Shown piece after piece: positions 35,956 through 46,892 of a DNA stretch of 64,000 nucleotides. Source of the stretch: Burkholderiaceae bacterium (GTDB lineage Bacteria; Pseudomonadota; Gammaproteobacteria; Burkholderiales; Burkholderiaceae_B); the NCBI GenBank assembly GCA_017983955.1, contig JAGOAJ010000015.1, forward strand, positions 1 through 64,000. Direction: 5' to 3'. Position 1 is the stretch's first letter; each line of letters begins with the position of its first letter. Position numbers and translations under genes: made by a program. The notes under the pieces are model-generated. The model saw nothing but the letters and a program-made list of their open reading frames with translations, was not told the origin of the DNA and made no database searches.

Positions 35956-37125
35956 ATGTCTGCTTCTCCTTTATCTGTGCCCTCAGTCGCCACGTCAAAA
36001 CGCTTGGTCGTTAAGGTTGGTTCCTCGCTAGTCACCAATGAAGGACGTGGCATAGACCTGGACGCTGTGGCCCAATGGGCCAGACAAATTGCCGGGCTAC
36101 ATAGCCAAGGCAGGCAGATGGTGCTGGTGTCCAGCGGCGCCATTGCTGAGGGCATGGCACGACTGGGCTGGCCACGCCGTCCCAACGCCATGCATGAACT
36201 CCAGGCCGCCGCCGCCGTCGGTCAGATGGGCTTGATACAAGCCTACGAAGTGGCCTTTGCCCGCCATGGCATACGCACAGCCCAAATTCTGCTGACTCAC
36301 GAAGACTTGGCTGACCGCAACCGCTATCTGAACGCGCGTAGCACCCTGTATACCTTGCTGGGTCTGGGCGTAGTGCCCATAGTCAATGAAAACGACACTG
36401 TCGTCACCGACGAAATTCGGCTGGGCGACAACGACACCCTAGGCGCGCTGGTCACCAATCTGATAGAAGCCGAAACGCTGATCATACTGACCGATCAGTC
36501 CGGGTTATATAACGCCGATCCACGCAAAAACCCGGACGCACAGCTTATTGCTGTAGGCCAGGCTGGCGACCCCACCCTGGAAGCCATGGCGGGCGGTTCA
36601 GGCAGTGCCATAGGCACGGGTGGTATGTTGACCAAGGTGCTGGCAGCCAAACGTGCCGCCAACAGCGGCGGCCATACTGTGATTGCCTCGGGGCGTGAGC
36701 CCGATGTCTTGTTGCGCTTAGGTCAGGGCGAATCCATAGGCACAGAATTACGAGCCAGCATCCCCGTGCGCTCGGCGCGTCAGCGCTGGCTGGCCAACCA
36801 CCTACGCCTACGCGGACGCCTGACCTTGGACCAAGGCGCGGTCGCCGCCTTGACCCATGACCACAAAAGCCTGCTGGCTATAGGCGTCACCGCGGTCGAA
36901 GGTGAATTCGAACGTGGTGATGTTGTTGCCTGCGTTGACGAACACGGGGTCGAGTGCGGGCGCGGGCTAATCAATTACTCGGCAGCCGACACACGGCGTA
37001 TAAAAGGCCAGGCCAGCAAACGTATTGCAGACATCTTAGGCAGCATGTCCGATCAGGAACTAATGCATAGGGATAACATGGTTTTCATTTCGGCCAGCTC
37101 GGCCAAGAAAGCCAAAAAGGACTGA
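35956..37125 (+). CDS. proB: Glutamate 5-kinase
   Basis: A 389-residue enzyme for the first step of proline synthesis. The amino-acid-kinase domain (about 1-260) opens [20 protein letters not shown] and contains [10 protein letters not shown] and [22 protein letters not shown]-terminal PUA domain (about 280-370) contains the [13 protein letters not shown] and [20 protein letters not shown] segments. It follows obgE with a 27-bp gap. proA is not in the window. Confidence 0.96.
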   Translation: MSASPLSVPSVATSKRLVVKVGSSLVTNEGRGIDLDAVAQWARQIAGLHSQGRQMVLVSSGAIAEGMARLGWPRRPNAMHELQAAAAVGQMGLIQAYEVAFARHGIRTAQILLTHEDLADRNRYLNARSTLYTLLGLGVVPIVNENDTVVTDEIRLGDNDTLGALVTNLIEAETLIILTDQSGLYNADPRKNPDAQLIAVGQAGDPTLEAMAGGSGSAIGTGGMLTKVLAAKRAANSGGHTVIASGREPDVLLRLGQGESIGTELRASIPVRSARQRWLANHLRLRGRLTLDQGAVAALTHDHKSLLAIGVTAVEGEFERGDVVACVDEHGVECGRGLINYSAADTRRIKGQASKRIADILGSMSDQELMHRDNMVFISASSAKKAKKD

Positions 37126-37207
37126 CAAGGGCTATCAATTAGTTCACAATGACGGCTCCTGGCGGCGATTTCTGCAGTGACCGCGGGGCCTCACATAAGG
37201 TTCGGCT

Positions 37208-38464
37208 ATGAAAATTATCGTTCTGGGCGCTGGTGTCGTTGGTGTTGCTAGCGCTTACTATCTGGCGCAACAAGGTCACCAGGTCACCGTCATCGAGCGT
37301 GAGCCCGCCTCTGCTCTGGAAACCAGTTTCGCTAACGCCGGGCAAATCTCGTTCGGCTATTCATCGCCCTGGGCCGCCCCCGGTATTCCCCTGAAAGCCA
37401 TTAAATGGATGTTCGAAGAACATGCCCCTTTGGCGTTTCGTCCCGATGGCAGCTGGCAACAAATACAGTTCATGCTACGCATGTTGGCCAACTGCACTGC
37501 TGCACGCTATGCCGTCAACAAAGAAAGACTATTGCGCATGTCCAACTATAGCCGTCAGTGCCTAGAGGCCTTGCGCGAGGCTACAAACATACAATACGAA
37601 GGACGACGCAAAGGCACCTTGCAGCTTTTCCGCACTCAGCAGCAAATGGACGCTGCTGGCGCCGATATAGCCGCGCTAAGCGATGCTGGTGTGCCCTACC
37701 AACTGCTACAAGCCTCTGAATTGCATCAGGTAGAGCCTGCCCTGGCCCATACTCGCGATAAGCTGGTGGGTGGTTTACGTACGCCTACTGACGAAACCGG
37801 CGATTGCCATATGTTCACAACGGCATTGACAGCCATGGCAGTGAAGCTGGGCGTAGAGTTCCGCTATGACACCACCATACAGGCGGTGCACGTCATGGGC
37901 AGTACAGTATCTGGCGTAGAGTGCAACCACGAGCTACTGACGGCAGATGCTTATGTCATGGCTCTGGGATCCTATTCCACGCGCTTGATGAAACACATAG
38001 AGGCTTTGCCCGTGTATCCCCTGAAGGGCTATTCCATTACCGTACCCTTGCTGGATGAAACCCGCGCACCGGTATCTACCTTGCTGGACGAAACTTACAA
38101 GATAGCCCTGACCCGCTTTGATCAACGCATACGCGTAGGCGGGATGGCAGAAATTGTCGGTTACGACACATCATTGAACGACAAACGCCGACAAACACTG
38201 GAAATGGTGCTGAATGATTTATTCCCAGGCAGTTACACCCCAGGCAGCGACGTGTCTTTCTGGACTGGATTACGTCCCAAAACACCAGACAGCACACCCA
38301 TAATCGGCCCAACCCGCATTGATAAGCTGTACCTCAATACCGGTCATGGCACCCTAGGCTGGACTATGGCCTGCGGCAGCGGTCAATTGATTGCGGATAT
38401 TGTGTCAGGCAAAGAAACCGCTATACGCGCCGACGACCTAAGCATCAGGCGCTATTACAACTAA
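37208..38464 (+). CDS. dadA: D-amino acid dehydrogenase
   Basis: A 418-residue FAD-dependent, membrane-associated dehydrogenase that oxidises D-alanine and other D-amino acids to keto acids, feeding the quinone pool. The FAD loop [20 protein letters not shown] begins at residue 7, followed by [20 protein letters not shown] typical of DadA. The C-terminus has the second FAD block [20 protein letters not shown]. The usual partner alanine racemase (dadX) is absent here. An AAGGTTCGGCT site precedes the ATG. Confidence 0.94.
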   Translation: MKIIVLGAGVVGVASAYYLAQQGHQVTVIEREPASALETSFANAGQISFGYSSPWAAPGIPLKAIKWMFEEHAPLAFRPDGSWQQIQFMLRMLANCTAARYAVNKERLLRMSNYSRQCLEALREATNIQYEGRRKGTLQLFRTQQQMDAAGADIAALSDAGVPYQLLQASELHQVEPALAHTRDKLVGGLRTPTDETGDCHMFTTALTAMAVKLGVEFRYDTTIQAVHVMGSTVSGVECNHELLTADAYVMALGSYSTRLMKHIEALPVYPLKGYSITVPLLDETRAPVSTLLDETYKIALTRFDQRIRVGGMAEIVGYDTSLNDKRRQTLEMVLNDLFPGSYTPGSDVSFWTGLRPKTPDSTPIIGPTRIDKLYLNTGHGTLGWTMACGSGQLIADIVSGKETAIRADDLSIRRYYN

Positions 38465-38481
38465 GGCCAAGAGCCCCAGCG

Positions 38482-39231
38482 TCAAAGTTGACCTGAGAAC
38501 ATATACCCCCAGCGGTGCACTGACTTCAAGGGCAAATCAACATCATGCTGATGGCACTTGGTGCGCAAACGACTGACCATGACACTAAGACGGCTTTGGC
38601 GGCGATCAGATTCGGGCAAGGCATCATAGGCAAGATTAATTGCCGCTATCAGATCGGCATGCGATGCGCGGTGCTCTGGGGCGTTCAACAATGTGACCAA
38701 AAATGCCCGCTCGCCTGTGGTTAGGGAAATACGTTGGCCTTCTGGACTGTTAATCACCCAATCCTGGTCAGATAACGACCAACGGCCAGTCGCTGAAATT
38801 TCTGTAGACGGTGGCGTGGGGGCCGGGGGGCGCTGCCCTGCCCGCGCCAGCATGCGAAACAAGATGGTCGTCACCAAGGCAGCAGAGGCGTCACGAGCGC
38901 AAGTATTATCTACTCCGCTTTGCAACAGCCGTATCAAACTACTATCGTCAGTCTTTTCCGACATGGCCAGTATGCCTAGGTCAGGGTGCAAGGTACGCAG
39001 ATAATTTGCCGTAGCGCAATTTTCTGCAGTTTCTGCTGCTAGCACAGCCATCACGTGACGGTCGGGTAGTGTGTGCAAACGCGCCTGCTGCGTTAACTGA
39101 GGAAGACTACTGCATCTTATCGTCTGGAAACCATTGGCTTCTAAGGAGGCAAGCGCAACCGGGCTGGCACCATCATCAGGAAGAGAGGGCTGAAAAATTA
39201 ATGCTATGGGAGAAAGCGTCACGGAGTTCAT
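38482..39231 (-). CDS. OmpR/PhoB-type DNA-binding protein with degenerate receiver domain
   Basis: A 249-residue protein. The C-terminal 100 residues are an OmpR-type winged helix: ISLTTGERAFLVTLLNAPEH, then LSVMVSRLRTKCHQHDV and VHRWGYMF. The N-terminal 130 residues keep the alternating strand-helix outline of a receiver (IALIFQP, HVMAVLAAET, LGILAMSE, GVDNTCARDAS) but have lost the acidic pocket at strand 1 and the phospho-acceptor Asp (AAET at the expected site). It is therefore unlikely to be phosphorylated, and no histidine kinase is adjacent. It is transcribed away from an XRE regulator, with a perfect inverted repeat 27-60 bp before its start. Targets unknown. Confidence 0.75.
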   Translation of the reverse strand: MNSVTLSPIALIFQPSLPDDGASPVALASLEANGFQTIRCSSLPQLTQQARLHTLPDRHVMAVLAAETAENCATANYLRTLHPDLGILAMSEKTDDSSLIRLLQSGVDNTCARDASAALVTTILFRMLARAGQRPPAPTPPSTEISATGRWSLSDQDWVINSPEGQRISLTTGERAFLVTLLNAPEHRASHADLIAAINLAYDALPESDRRQSRLSVMVSRLRTKCHQHDVDLPLKSVHRWGYMFSGQL

Positions 39232-39257
39232 CCAAAAAATACATGTAAAACCTAAAC

Positions 39258-39291
39258 AAAGTAAGGTAAAAATGTACTTTTACCTTACTTT
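39258..39291. promoter_or_regulatory. Perfect 14-bp inverted repeat, candidate operator
   Basis: AAAGTAAGGTAAAA (39258-39271) and its exact reverse complement (39278-39291) flank a 6-nt spacer. Further half-site-like TTTACC, GGTAAT and ATTACC words occur at 39292-39370 in the very AT-rich gap. Dyads of this type are common XRE repressor sites. It lies in the promoter region of the divergent pseudo-receiver gene, and is also upstream of the XRE gene. Confidence 0.65.
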
Positions 39292-39401
39292 GGTAATGTT
39301 TTAATACATATTACTAAACTAGCACCTACTTTACCTAAAAACACTACATAAGTAATCAGCATTATTACCAATGTATTTGCAATAAGTCGTTCAATCTTAA
39401 T

Positions 39402-39806
39402 GTGGATACATTTGCCAAACGCCTTCGTTATGCTCGTGAGCAACGTAAGTTTAGTCAGGCTGCGCTAGCGCGCGCGACTGGACTGTCTCAGGGCGCCATT
39501 TCAAGTTATGAAACAGGCAATCGCAAATCCACGAAAATCATCTTCAAGCTGGCACAGATATTGAATGTTAATGCCACTTGGCTTAGCCTAGGCACTGGCC
39601 CGATGGACATACACCCGCATCAGCCTATCTCACCAGCGGCATCAGCTCAGAAAGTTAGCGACGCACTGCCTGCCGACTTGCCATTAACAAACAGCTGGCC
39701 CTTTCAAGAGCTAAGTGAAACGGATTATTGGTCTTTGAGCGAGCAGCAACGGCGGATGGTAGATAGCATGGCTGCTGCTTTGGTCAAAGTCATGCACGCT
39801 GGTTAG
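39402..39806 (+). CDS. XRE-family transcriptional regulator
   Basis: A 134-residue protein with a Cro/CI-type helix-turn-helix at residues 4-60: FAKRLRYAREQRKFSQAALA, RATGLSQGAISSYETGNRKS and KLAQILNVNATWLSLGTGPM. The C-terminal 70 residues contain a short linker and an acidic/amphipathic segment but no recognisable peptidase domain, so it is not a LexA-like repressor. The start is GTG at 39402; no clear ribosome-binding site is seen and it may be weakly translated or leaderless. It probably binds the dyad at 39258-39291. Confidence 0.85.
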   Translation: MDTFAKRLRYAREQRKFSQAALARATGLSQGAISSYETGNRKSTKIIFKLAQILNVNATWLSLGTGPMDIHPHQPISPAASAQKVSDALPADLPLTNSWPFQELSETDYWSLSEQQRRMVDSMAAALVKVMHAG

Positions 39807-39893
39807 AATACTACCCATCAGCCGGATATGCCATAGGGAACCATTAGTCCTAGTGCATTGTTATTTTATTCTTTTTTCAGACTTGATACAAAA

Positions 39894-39925
39894 TTGGGAA
39901 GGTAGCGCCTAGCTAGCCTTCCCAA
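39894..39925. terminator. Hairpin between convergent XRE and OmpA-type genes
   Basis: TTGGGAAGG (39894-39902) pairs with CCTTCCCAA (39917-39925) around a loop with further TAGC/GCTA pairing. Only the minus strand has a short TTTT after the stem, so it is most likely the terminator of the OmpA-like gene. Confidence 0.5.
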
Positions 39926-39954
39926 TCAGCACTTTTCAGCTTAGGTAGTGAATA

Positions 39955-40617
39955 CTACTGCTGGACTGCATACAAATAAAGTTCTACCCGACGGTTCATT
40001 GCACGGCCTTCGGCGGTGCTGTTGTCGGCTACTGGACTGCTGGCGCCACGGCCTTCTGCCGTCAGAACCCCAACAGATACGCCTTGTTGACTTAGGTAAT
40101 TAGCCACGGCCCGCGCACGGTTCACCGACAGGGTCTGATTGGTCGCATCTGAGCCTGTGCTGTCTGTATGACCTATGGACTTCGCACGCAGTTCGGGGTG
40201 TTGGACCAACGCTCGCGCTACGCTATCCAAAACGGGCAGCAGTGCTGGCTTAAGCGCGTACTTGCCGGTGTCAAAAGATACATTGCTGGGGATATTTACG
40301 CGCAAGGAACCATCCGGCATTTCCGTGACATCTATACCTAGACTGCTGGCGCCGGATTTCTGCACATCATTTTTTACGCCTGACCAGTTATAGCCGACGA
40401 TGCCGCCCGCCACTGCGCCTATACCAGCGCCTATCATGGCCGCCTTACTGCTATCACCAAAGATGGCACCTAGCCCGGCCCCTGCAGCCGCGCCTACGCC
40501 CGCACCGGTCGCAGTGCGCCCTCCAGTACCCATTTGATCGATAGTGGCGCAGCCCGCCATTAAAGCCACTACAGCAACTGCCGAGGTCAAACGACCTGCA
40601 CGCATTGATACTTTCAT
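39955..40617 (-). CDS. OmpA-family lipoprotein with glycine zipper (YiaD-like)
   Basis: A 220-residue outer-membrane lipoprotein. The signal ends at the lipobox MAGC (Cys23). Residues about 30-80 are a Gly/Ala zipper (GAGVGAAAGAGLGAIFGD, GAGIGAVAGGIVGYNW). The C-terminal OmpA domain (about 110-216) has the peptidoglycan-binding IGHTDSTGSDATNQTLSVNR and ARAVANYL, with the Asp and Arg that contact diaminopimelate. It should tether the outer membrane to the wall. Strand and distance exclude an operon with the genes on either side. Confidence 0.92.
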   Translation of the reverse strand: MKVSMRAGRLTSAVAVVALMAGCATIDQMGTGGRTATGAGVGAAAGAGLGAIFGDSSKAAMIGAGIGAVAGGIVGYNWSGVKNDVQKSGASSLGIDVTEMPDGSLRVNIPSNVSFDTGKYALKPALLPVLDSVARALVQHPELRAKSIGHTDSTGSDATNQTLSVNRARAVANYLSQQGVSVGVLTAEGRGASSPVADNSTAEGRAMNRRVELYLYAVQQ

Positions 40618-40771
40618 AGAGTTCCCCTGATTGGAAATAACAAATTACTTAGTACACCAATGGTGATGCTATCAAGCTGTAGTAGATTGTAGTGTTACAT
40701 TTTGGTTCAGCGCACCCAGTCTTGACCATAGTTGACCTTTAGTTAACTAAAACTATCGCGTGTCCGCCCAT

Positions 40772-40804
40772 AAAAAATGCCGCTAGCGTCAGCTAAGCGG
40801 CATT
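40772..40804 (-). terminator. Rho-independent terminator of the aap-bug operon
   Basis: On the minus strand AATGCCGCTTAGC - TGAC - GCTAGCGGCATT with one bulge, followed by TTTTT. It starts about 23 nt after the Bug gene stop. Confidence 0.82.
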
Positions 40805-40826
40805 CAATGTTTTTAGTTACCAGCGC

Positions 40827-41831
40827 TTAAAACAATTTAGCGCCAGACACCTCAACAATTTCCTTGTACTTGGCCAAATCATGGCGTACAAGTTCGGCAA
40901 ATTCAGCAGGTGTTGTACCTTTACTGTCCGAACCCATGGTTAGCAGGCTTTTGCGCACTGCGGGGTCTTCCAGTGCCTTGACGTAGGCAGCATTCAAAGT
41001 ATTGACCACATCAGCAGGTGTGCCGCCTGTAGTGAATACGCCAAACCAGGTGCCGATATCAAAAGACTCTATGCCGGCTTGCTGCATGGTGACCAATTCA
41101 GGAAAAATGCTGGAACGTTCCGCGGTAGTCACAGCCAGGGCCTTCACTTTGTCCTCGGTAATCAAAGTAGCAGCCGATGCCAGATTATCGAACATATAGT
41201 GAATTTGCCCAGACAACAACGCCAGCTTGGCGGGCGCTGCGCCTGCATAGGGAATATGCACAGTGTCAGTGCTGGCGCGCACGTTCATTAATTCGCCCGC
41301 CAGATGCCCTGCGCTACCATTACCACCTGAACCAAAATTCAGCTTACCCGGATGGGCTTTGGCATAGGCGACCAGATCCTGAACAGATGCGATTTTATTA
41401 TCTGTTGCAAAGTCGCCATTCAATATCAGCACATTGGGCACAGAGGCCACCAGCGTGACGGGCTCAAAGCTTTTGATGGGATCAAACGGCAGCTCGGAAT
41501 AGAGCCAGGGATTGATGGCGTTGGTGGCTACAGCTCCCATCACCAAGGTATAACCATCGGGTTTGGCCTTGGCCGCCATCCCTGCGCCGATATTACCGCC
41601 TGCGCCAGGACGATTTTCAACCACCACCGTTCCCAGATCGTCTTTGACTTTCTCAGCCAACAAACGCGACACGCTATCCAAAGGACCGCCGGGCGCGTAA
41701 GGAACAATAAACTGTAAAGGTTTGACGGGAAACTTATCTGCCGCCACAGCAGGCGCAATCAGCGCAGAACCAGCAGCCAAGCCTATGGCAGCAGTCACGG
41801 TAAGTGACCACGATTTAATACCAGACAACAT
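40827..41831 (-). CDS. Bug/TctC-family tripartite tricarboxylate transporter binding protein
   Basis: A 334-residue periplasmic binding protein of the Bug group, strongly expanded in Bordetella and relatives. A signal peptide ends near APAVAADK. The family pattern is clear: FPVKPLQFIVPYAPGGPLDS, VVENRPGAGGNIGAGMAAKA, GYTLVMGAVATNAINP and LNFGSGGNGSAGHLAGELMN. It lies 29 bp after the aapP stop, so it seems part of the amino-acid ABC operon; no tctA or tctB is present. The ligand is unknown, usually a small carboxylate or amino acid. The start is the ATG at 41831. Confidence 0.92.
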   Translation of the reverse strand: MLSGIKSWSLTVTAAIGLAAGSALIAPAVAADKFPVKPLQFIVPYAPGGPLDSVSRLLAEKVKDDLGTVVVENRPGAGGNIGAGMAAKAKPDGYTLVMGAVATNAINPWLYSELPFDPIKSFEPVTLVASVPNVLILNGDFATDNKIASVQDLVAYAKAHPGKLNFGSGGNGSAGHLAGELMNVRASTDTVHIPYAGAAPAKLALLSGQIHYMFDNLASAATLITEDKVKALAVTTAERSSIFPELVTMQQAGIESFDIGTWFGVFTTGGTPADVVNTLNAAYVKALEDPAVRKSLLTMGSDSKGTTPAEFAELVRHDLAKYKEIVEVSGAKLF

Positions 41832-41860
41832 GTTAAATACCCTGTGATAAAACAAATAAA

Positions 41861-42601
41861 TCAGTGCAGAATCTGACTGAGGAATAGTTTGGTGCGCTCA
41901 TTTTCGGGATGATCGAAAAACGCATCCGGGGTGTTTTCTTCGATGATTTCACCCTGGTCCATGAAAATAACACGGTCCGCCACCTTACGCGCAAAACCCA
42001 TTTCATGGGTAACACACAACATGGTCATACCGGTTTCTTCTGCCAACCCCACCATAACATCCAACACTTCTTTGACCATTTCCGGATCCAGTGCCGAGGT
42101 GGGTTCGTCAAACAACATGATTTTAGGATTCATGCACAATGACCGCGCAATGGCGACACGCTGCTGCTGTCCACCAGAAAGCTGACCCGGATACTTGCTG
42201 GCCTGATCGGGTATACGGACGCGCTCAAGGTATTTCATGGCCGAGGCTTCGGCTTCTGCCTTGGATTTCTTCAGCACCCAGACTGGGCCTAAGGTCAGGT
42301 TCTCCAGTACTGTCAGGTGCGGAAACAAATTGAAGTGCTGAAACACCATGCCCACATCCTTGCGTATGGCTTCGATGTGCTTAAGGTTGTTGGTCAGCTC
42401 CACGTTTTCGACCACGATGCGCCCTTTCTGGTGTTCTTCCAGACGATTTATGCACCGTATCAGGGTGGACTTTCCCGATCCTGATGGACCGCAAATAACA
42501 ATGCGCTCGCCAGATGCTACGGTAAGGTTAATATCACGCAAGACGTGAAATTGGCCGTACCATTTATTGACGTCTTCCATGCGGATTACGGCCTCAGACA
42601 T
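41861..42601 (-). CDS. aapP: Amino-acid ABC transporter ATP-binding protein
   Basis: A 246-residue ATPase of the polar amino-acid transporter family. Walker A is GPSGSGKST, the signature [15 protein letters not shown], Walker [15 protein letters not shown], followed by the switch His in CVTHEMGF. The start is the ATG at 42601 with GGGAG upstream. It drives the AapQM permeases just upstream. Confidence 0.94.
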   Translation of the reverse strand: MSEAVIRMEDVNKWYGQFHVLRDINLTVASGERIVICGPSGSGKSTLIRCINRLEEHQKGRIVVENVELTNNLKHIEAIRKDVGMVFQHFNLFPHLTVLENLTLGPVWVLKKSKAEAEASAMKYLERVRIPDQASKYPGQLSGGQQQRVAIARSLCMNPKIMLFDEPTSALDPEMVKEVLDVMVGLAEETGMTMLCVTHEMGFARKVADRVIFMDQGEIIEENTPDAFFDHPENERTKLFLSQILH

Positions 42602-42655
42602 GCCTGTACTCCCATAATTGATTCCCAGCATTGATTTTCATGTTTACCGTCACGA

Positions 42656-43753
42656 TCAGCGTTGATATCCAGTTTCCAGATGCCGCTCCAGGGACTGGCT
42701 ATAGCGGGAAATAGAAAAGCAGAAAATAAAATAAATAAAAGCAATAAACAGATAGGCCTCGGCGCTAAAGCCCCGCCATGCGGCGTCTGCCACAGCTGTT
42801 TTAGCCGCTTGGGTCAAGTCGAAAATACCAATAATGACCACCAGCGATGTGTCTTTGAACAAAGCAATAAAGATACCAACCAGCGGTGGAATAACCACCT
42901 TCAAGGCTTGAGGCAAAATGATTTTTCGCATTTGCTGCCAGTAGGTCAAACCCAGCGAATCGGCGCCCTCGTATTGGCCCTTGGGTATCGCCTGTAAGCC
43001 ACCCCGTACCGTTTCAGCGATATAGGCAGCGGCAAACAAAATGATGGCGATCTGGGCGCGCAACAGCTTGTCTATGCTGAAGCCTTCAGGTAGAAACAGT
43101 GGCAGCATGACCGAGGACATGAACAGCAGACTGATCAACGGCACGCCGCGAATAAGTTCGATGTAGACCACGCACACGGCCTTGACCGCAGGCATATCAG
43201 AGCGACGCCCCAAAGCCAGTAGCAGCCCGAAAGGAAATGCCACAGCAATGCCGAAGGTAGCTAGTATCAAGGTTAGCGGTAGCCCACCCCAACGGTCATT
43301 TTCGACATAACTAAGGCCGAAGATACCGCCCCACATCAGTATGCCCACGATTACCAGCCCGACCACCCAGAGCAGCGCCAAGGAGGGTCGCCAGAACCAG
43401 CGCACGCAACTGCAAACGATAACGGCGATAAGCACTATGCTGGCCAGCAACGGCCGCCATTGTTCTGCGTAAGGATAAACGCCGAACAAGATAAGGCGAT
43501 GCTTTTCAACAATAAATGCCCAGCAGGCGCCACCCGAGGCTCGGCATTCCTGAGCCGTAGTGGCGTTAAAGTTGGCCTTAATGAACAGCCATTCAACCAA
43601 GGCTGGTATCACCATTAATAATAACCAGGCGATCAGGACAGTCAGCAAGGTATTTAGCGGCGATGAAAACAAGCGGGTACGGAACCAGCCTATAAACCCT
43701 TCGTGCGTGATAGGCGGCGACGACGTGCTGGTAGTTGCAGTATTCGTGACCAT
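42656..43753 (-). CDS. aapM: General L-amino-acid ABC transporter permease
   Basis: A 365-residue inner-membrane permease. The C-terminal 220 residues form the HisM-type domain with the EAA loop EGADSLGLTYWQQMRKIILP. The long N-terminal extension with three further membrane segments and a periplasmic loop is characteristic of AapM and distinguishes it from short glutamine permeases. It forms a heterodimer with the upstream AapQ-like protein; the genes are one base apart. Confidence 0.9.
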   Translation of the reverse strand: MVTNTATTSTSSPPITHEGFIGWFRTRLFSSPLNTLLTVLIAWLLLMVIPALVEWLFIKANFNATTAQECRASGGACWAFIVEKHRLILFGVYPYAEQWRPLLASIVLIAVIVCSCVRWFWRPSLALLWVVGLVIVGILMWGGIFGLSYVENDRWGGLPLTLILATFGIAVAFPFGLLLALGRRSDMPAVKAVCVVYIELIRGVPLISLLFMSSVMLPLFLPEGFSIDKLLRAQIAIILFAAAYIAETVRGGLQAIPKGQYEGADSLGLTYWQQMRKIILPQALKVVIPPLVGIFIALFKDTSLVVIIGIFDLTQAAKTAVADAAWRGFSAEAYLFIAFIYFIFCFSISRYSQSLERHLETGYQR

Positions 43754-43754
43754 A

Positions 43755-44942
<1,188 letters not shown>

Positions 44943-45041
44943 AAGTTTCAAGTTGGTTGGAGCGCACAAAGGCTACGCCCCTGATCCATAGCCAGACCGC
45001 TTACCAGCGGCCTGGCCATTGACTACAAAAGAACTGGTTGC

Positions 45042-46058
45042 CTAGCGGATAGGCCAGGCATACATCAGACCACCTTTCTGCCACTGGCCATTCAGGCCGC
45101 GTTCCAGCTTCATTGGCGATTCCAAGCCAATGTTGCGCTCGAACGATTCACCATAGTTACCGACCTGTTTGACGATGTTGTAGGCCCATTTGTTATCTAG
45201 ACCCAGACCCTTGCCCATTTCACCGGTCACACCCAGAATGCGCTGGATGTTAGGGTTGGGGCTTTTCAACATTTCGTCAACGTTTTTGGACGTGATGCCG
45301 TACTCTTCGGCTTCTATCATGGCGTTCAATGCCCAGCGCACCACCATGAACCAAGGATCATCACCCTGACGCACCATAGGACCCAATGGTTCCTTGGAGA
45401 AGTCTTCGGGCAGTATCTGGTGCTGTTCGGGATCGTTCAACGTAGAACGTATGGTTGCCAGACCGGATTTATCCGTCGTGTAAGCATCACAACGACCCGC
45501 TACGTAAGAACGCATGGCTTCGTCTGGGCTATTGATAACTACGGGCTTGAATTCCAGTCCGTTAGAGCGGAACCAGTCTGCCAGGTTCAGCTCTGTCGTC
45601 GTGCCAGGCTGTACGCAAATTGCAGCACCGCCCAGTTCTTTGGCGCTTTTGACATTCAGGTTTTTGTTGACCATGATGCCCTGGCTGTCGTAATAGTTAA
45701 TGCCAGAGCTCATTAGACCCAGTGTGGTGTCACGAGTCAGGGTAGCAGTAGTGTTACGTGTCAAGACATCAATTTCACCCGACTGCAGTGCGGTAAAGCG
45801 CTGCTGGGTAGTAACCGGCGTTGCCTTGAACTTCGTGGCATCGCCAAACATCATGGCAGCAACGGCCTTGCACACGTCAACGTCTATGCCAGCCCATTCG
45901 CCTTTACTATCAGCCAGTGAAAACCCAGGTAGTCCGGTATGCATGCCACACTGAACAAAACCTTTCTTCTTAACTGAATCGAATGTCTCCCCTGCCTGGA
46001 CTGCTGTTCCCATAAAAAACAGCGAGACGCCTATGGCGGCTGCTTTAATGAATTTCAT
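45042..46058 (-). CDS. aapJ: General L-amino-acid ABC transporter binding protein
   Basis: A 338-residue periplasmic binding protein. The signal peptide MKFIKAAAIGVSLFFMGTAV ends at QAGE. The mature start GETFDSVKKKGFVQCGMHTG and SLADSKGEWAGIDVDVCKAV match AapJ/BztA. It is the first gene of the aapJQMP-bug operon. The ATG at 46058 has AAGGGGC upstream; the frame extends 33 codons further without family similarity. A CGTATACG palindrome and a TTGTATGC word lie 40-60 bp upstream, resembling the motif at the gntR locus. Confidence 0.93.
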   Translation of the reverse strand: MKFIKAAAIGVSLFFMGTAVQAGETFDSVKKKGFVQCGMHTGLPGFSLADSKGEWAGIDVDVCKAVAAMMFGDATKFKATPVTTQQRFTALQSGEIDVLTRNTTATLTRDTTLGLMSSGINYYDSQGIMVNKNLNVKSAKELGGAAICVQPGTTTELNLADWFRSNGLEFKPVVINSPDEAMRSYVAGRCDAYTTDKSGLATIRSTLNDPEQHQILPEDFSKEPLGPMVRQGDDPWFMVVRWALNAMIEAEEYGITSKNVDEMLKSPNPNIQRILGVTGEMGKGLGLDNKWAYNIVKQVGNYGESFERNIGLESPMKLERGLNGQWQKGGLMYAWPIR

Positions 46059-46220
46059 AGATTGCCCCTTTGAGTGTGGTCTTGAATTATGAACACGGCA
46101 TACAATCACGTATACGACCGTTTGGGATGAAATCGTAGCGGTTGCAGCCGGTTTCAAATATGAGGGATATCCCTTGCGAACGCTAAATTCTTCTTATACA
46201 GGCCTTAAATCTCAGCCACT

Positions 46221-46892
46221 ATGATCGAATTCCAGCACGTTTTTAAGTCCTATGGACGTAGTCATAACATCCTGGCTGACATTAATTTCAGAATAGAGCC
46301 GGGCGAATTTATCTTTGTGTCCGGGCCTTCCGGTGCGGGTAAATCGACCTTGCTTAAACTGATAGGCGGGCTGGAGCCGCCCAGCCGTGGTTCAGTTCAG
46401 GTTAATGGTCACCGCATCGACAAAATGCCGCCGCGGGCACGCCCCTATCTACGCCGCGCGGTCGGCGTCATCTTGCAAGACACCCATCTGCTGTATGACC
46501 GTAGTGCCATAGACAATGTTTTGCTACCGCTGGCGGTGGCAGGGCTAGGCAGCGCCTTGGCCGCAACACGCGCCCGCGCCGCCATGAAAAAAGTCGGTTT
46601 GTCGGGTAAAGAAGATCTGACCCCTATAGAAATGTCTGGCGGCGAACAACAACGCTTGGCCATCGCCCGCGCCATTGTGAATCGACCCGCCATTCTGATC
46701 GCCGACGAACCCACCGCCAATCTGGATCAGGAAAGCGCACGCCGTATCATGGAGGTTTTCCGTGATTTTAATCAGGTCGGCGTCACCACACTGATAGCAT
46801 CACACGACGAGGCGCTAATGGCGCGTTACGCCAATCGCACACTGCGTATAGACGCTGGCCGTTTCTCTGATATTGCTGGAGTCGCTGTATGA
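46221..46892 (+). CDS. ftsE: Cell division ATP-binding protein FtsE
   Basis: A 223-residue ABC-type ATPase that with FtsX activates septal amidases. Walker A is GPSGAGKST, signature MSGGEQQRLAIARAI, Walker B ILIADEPTANLD. It starts MIEFQHVFKSYGRSHNIL and overlaps ftsX by 4 nt (ATGA). Confidence 0.96.
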   Translation: MIEFQHVFKSYGRSHNILADINFRIEPGEFIFVSGPSGAGKSTLLKLIGGLEPPSRGSVQVNGHRIDKMPPRARPYLRRAVGVILQDTHLLYDRSAIDNVLLPLAVAGLGSALAATRARAAMKKVGLSGKEDLTPIEMSGGEQQRLAIARAIVNRPAILIADEPTANLDQESARRIMEVFRDFNQVGVTTLIASHDEALMARYANRTLRIDAGRFSDIAGVAV

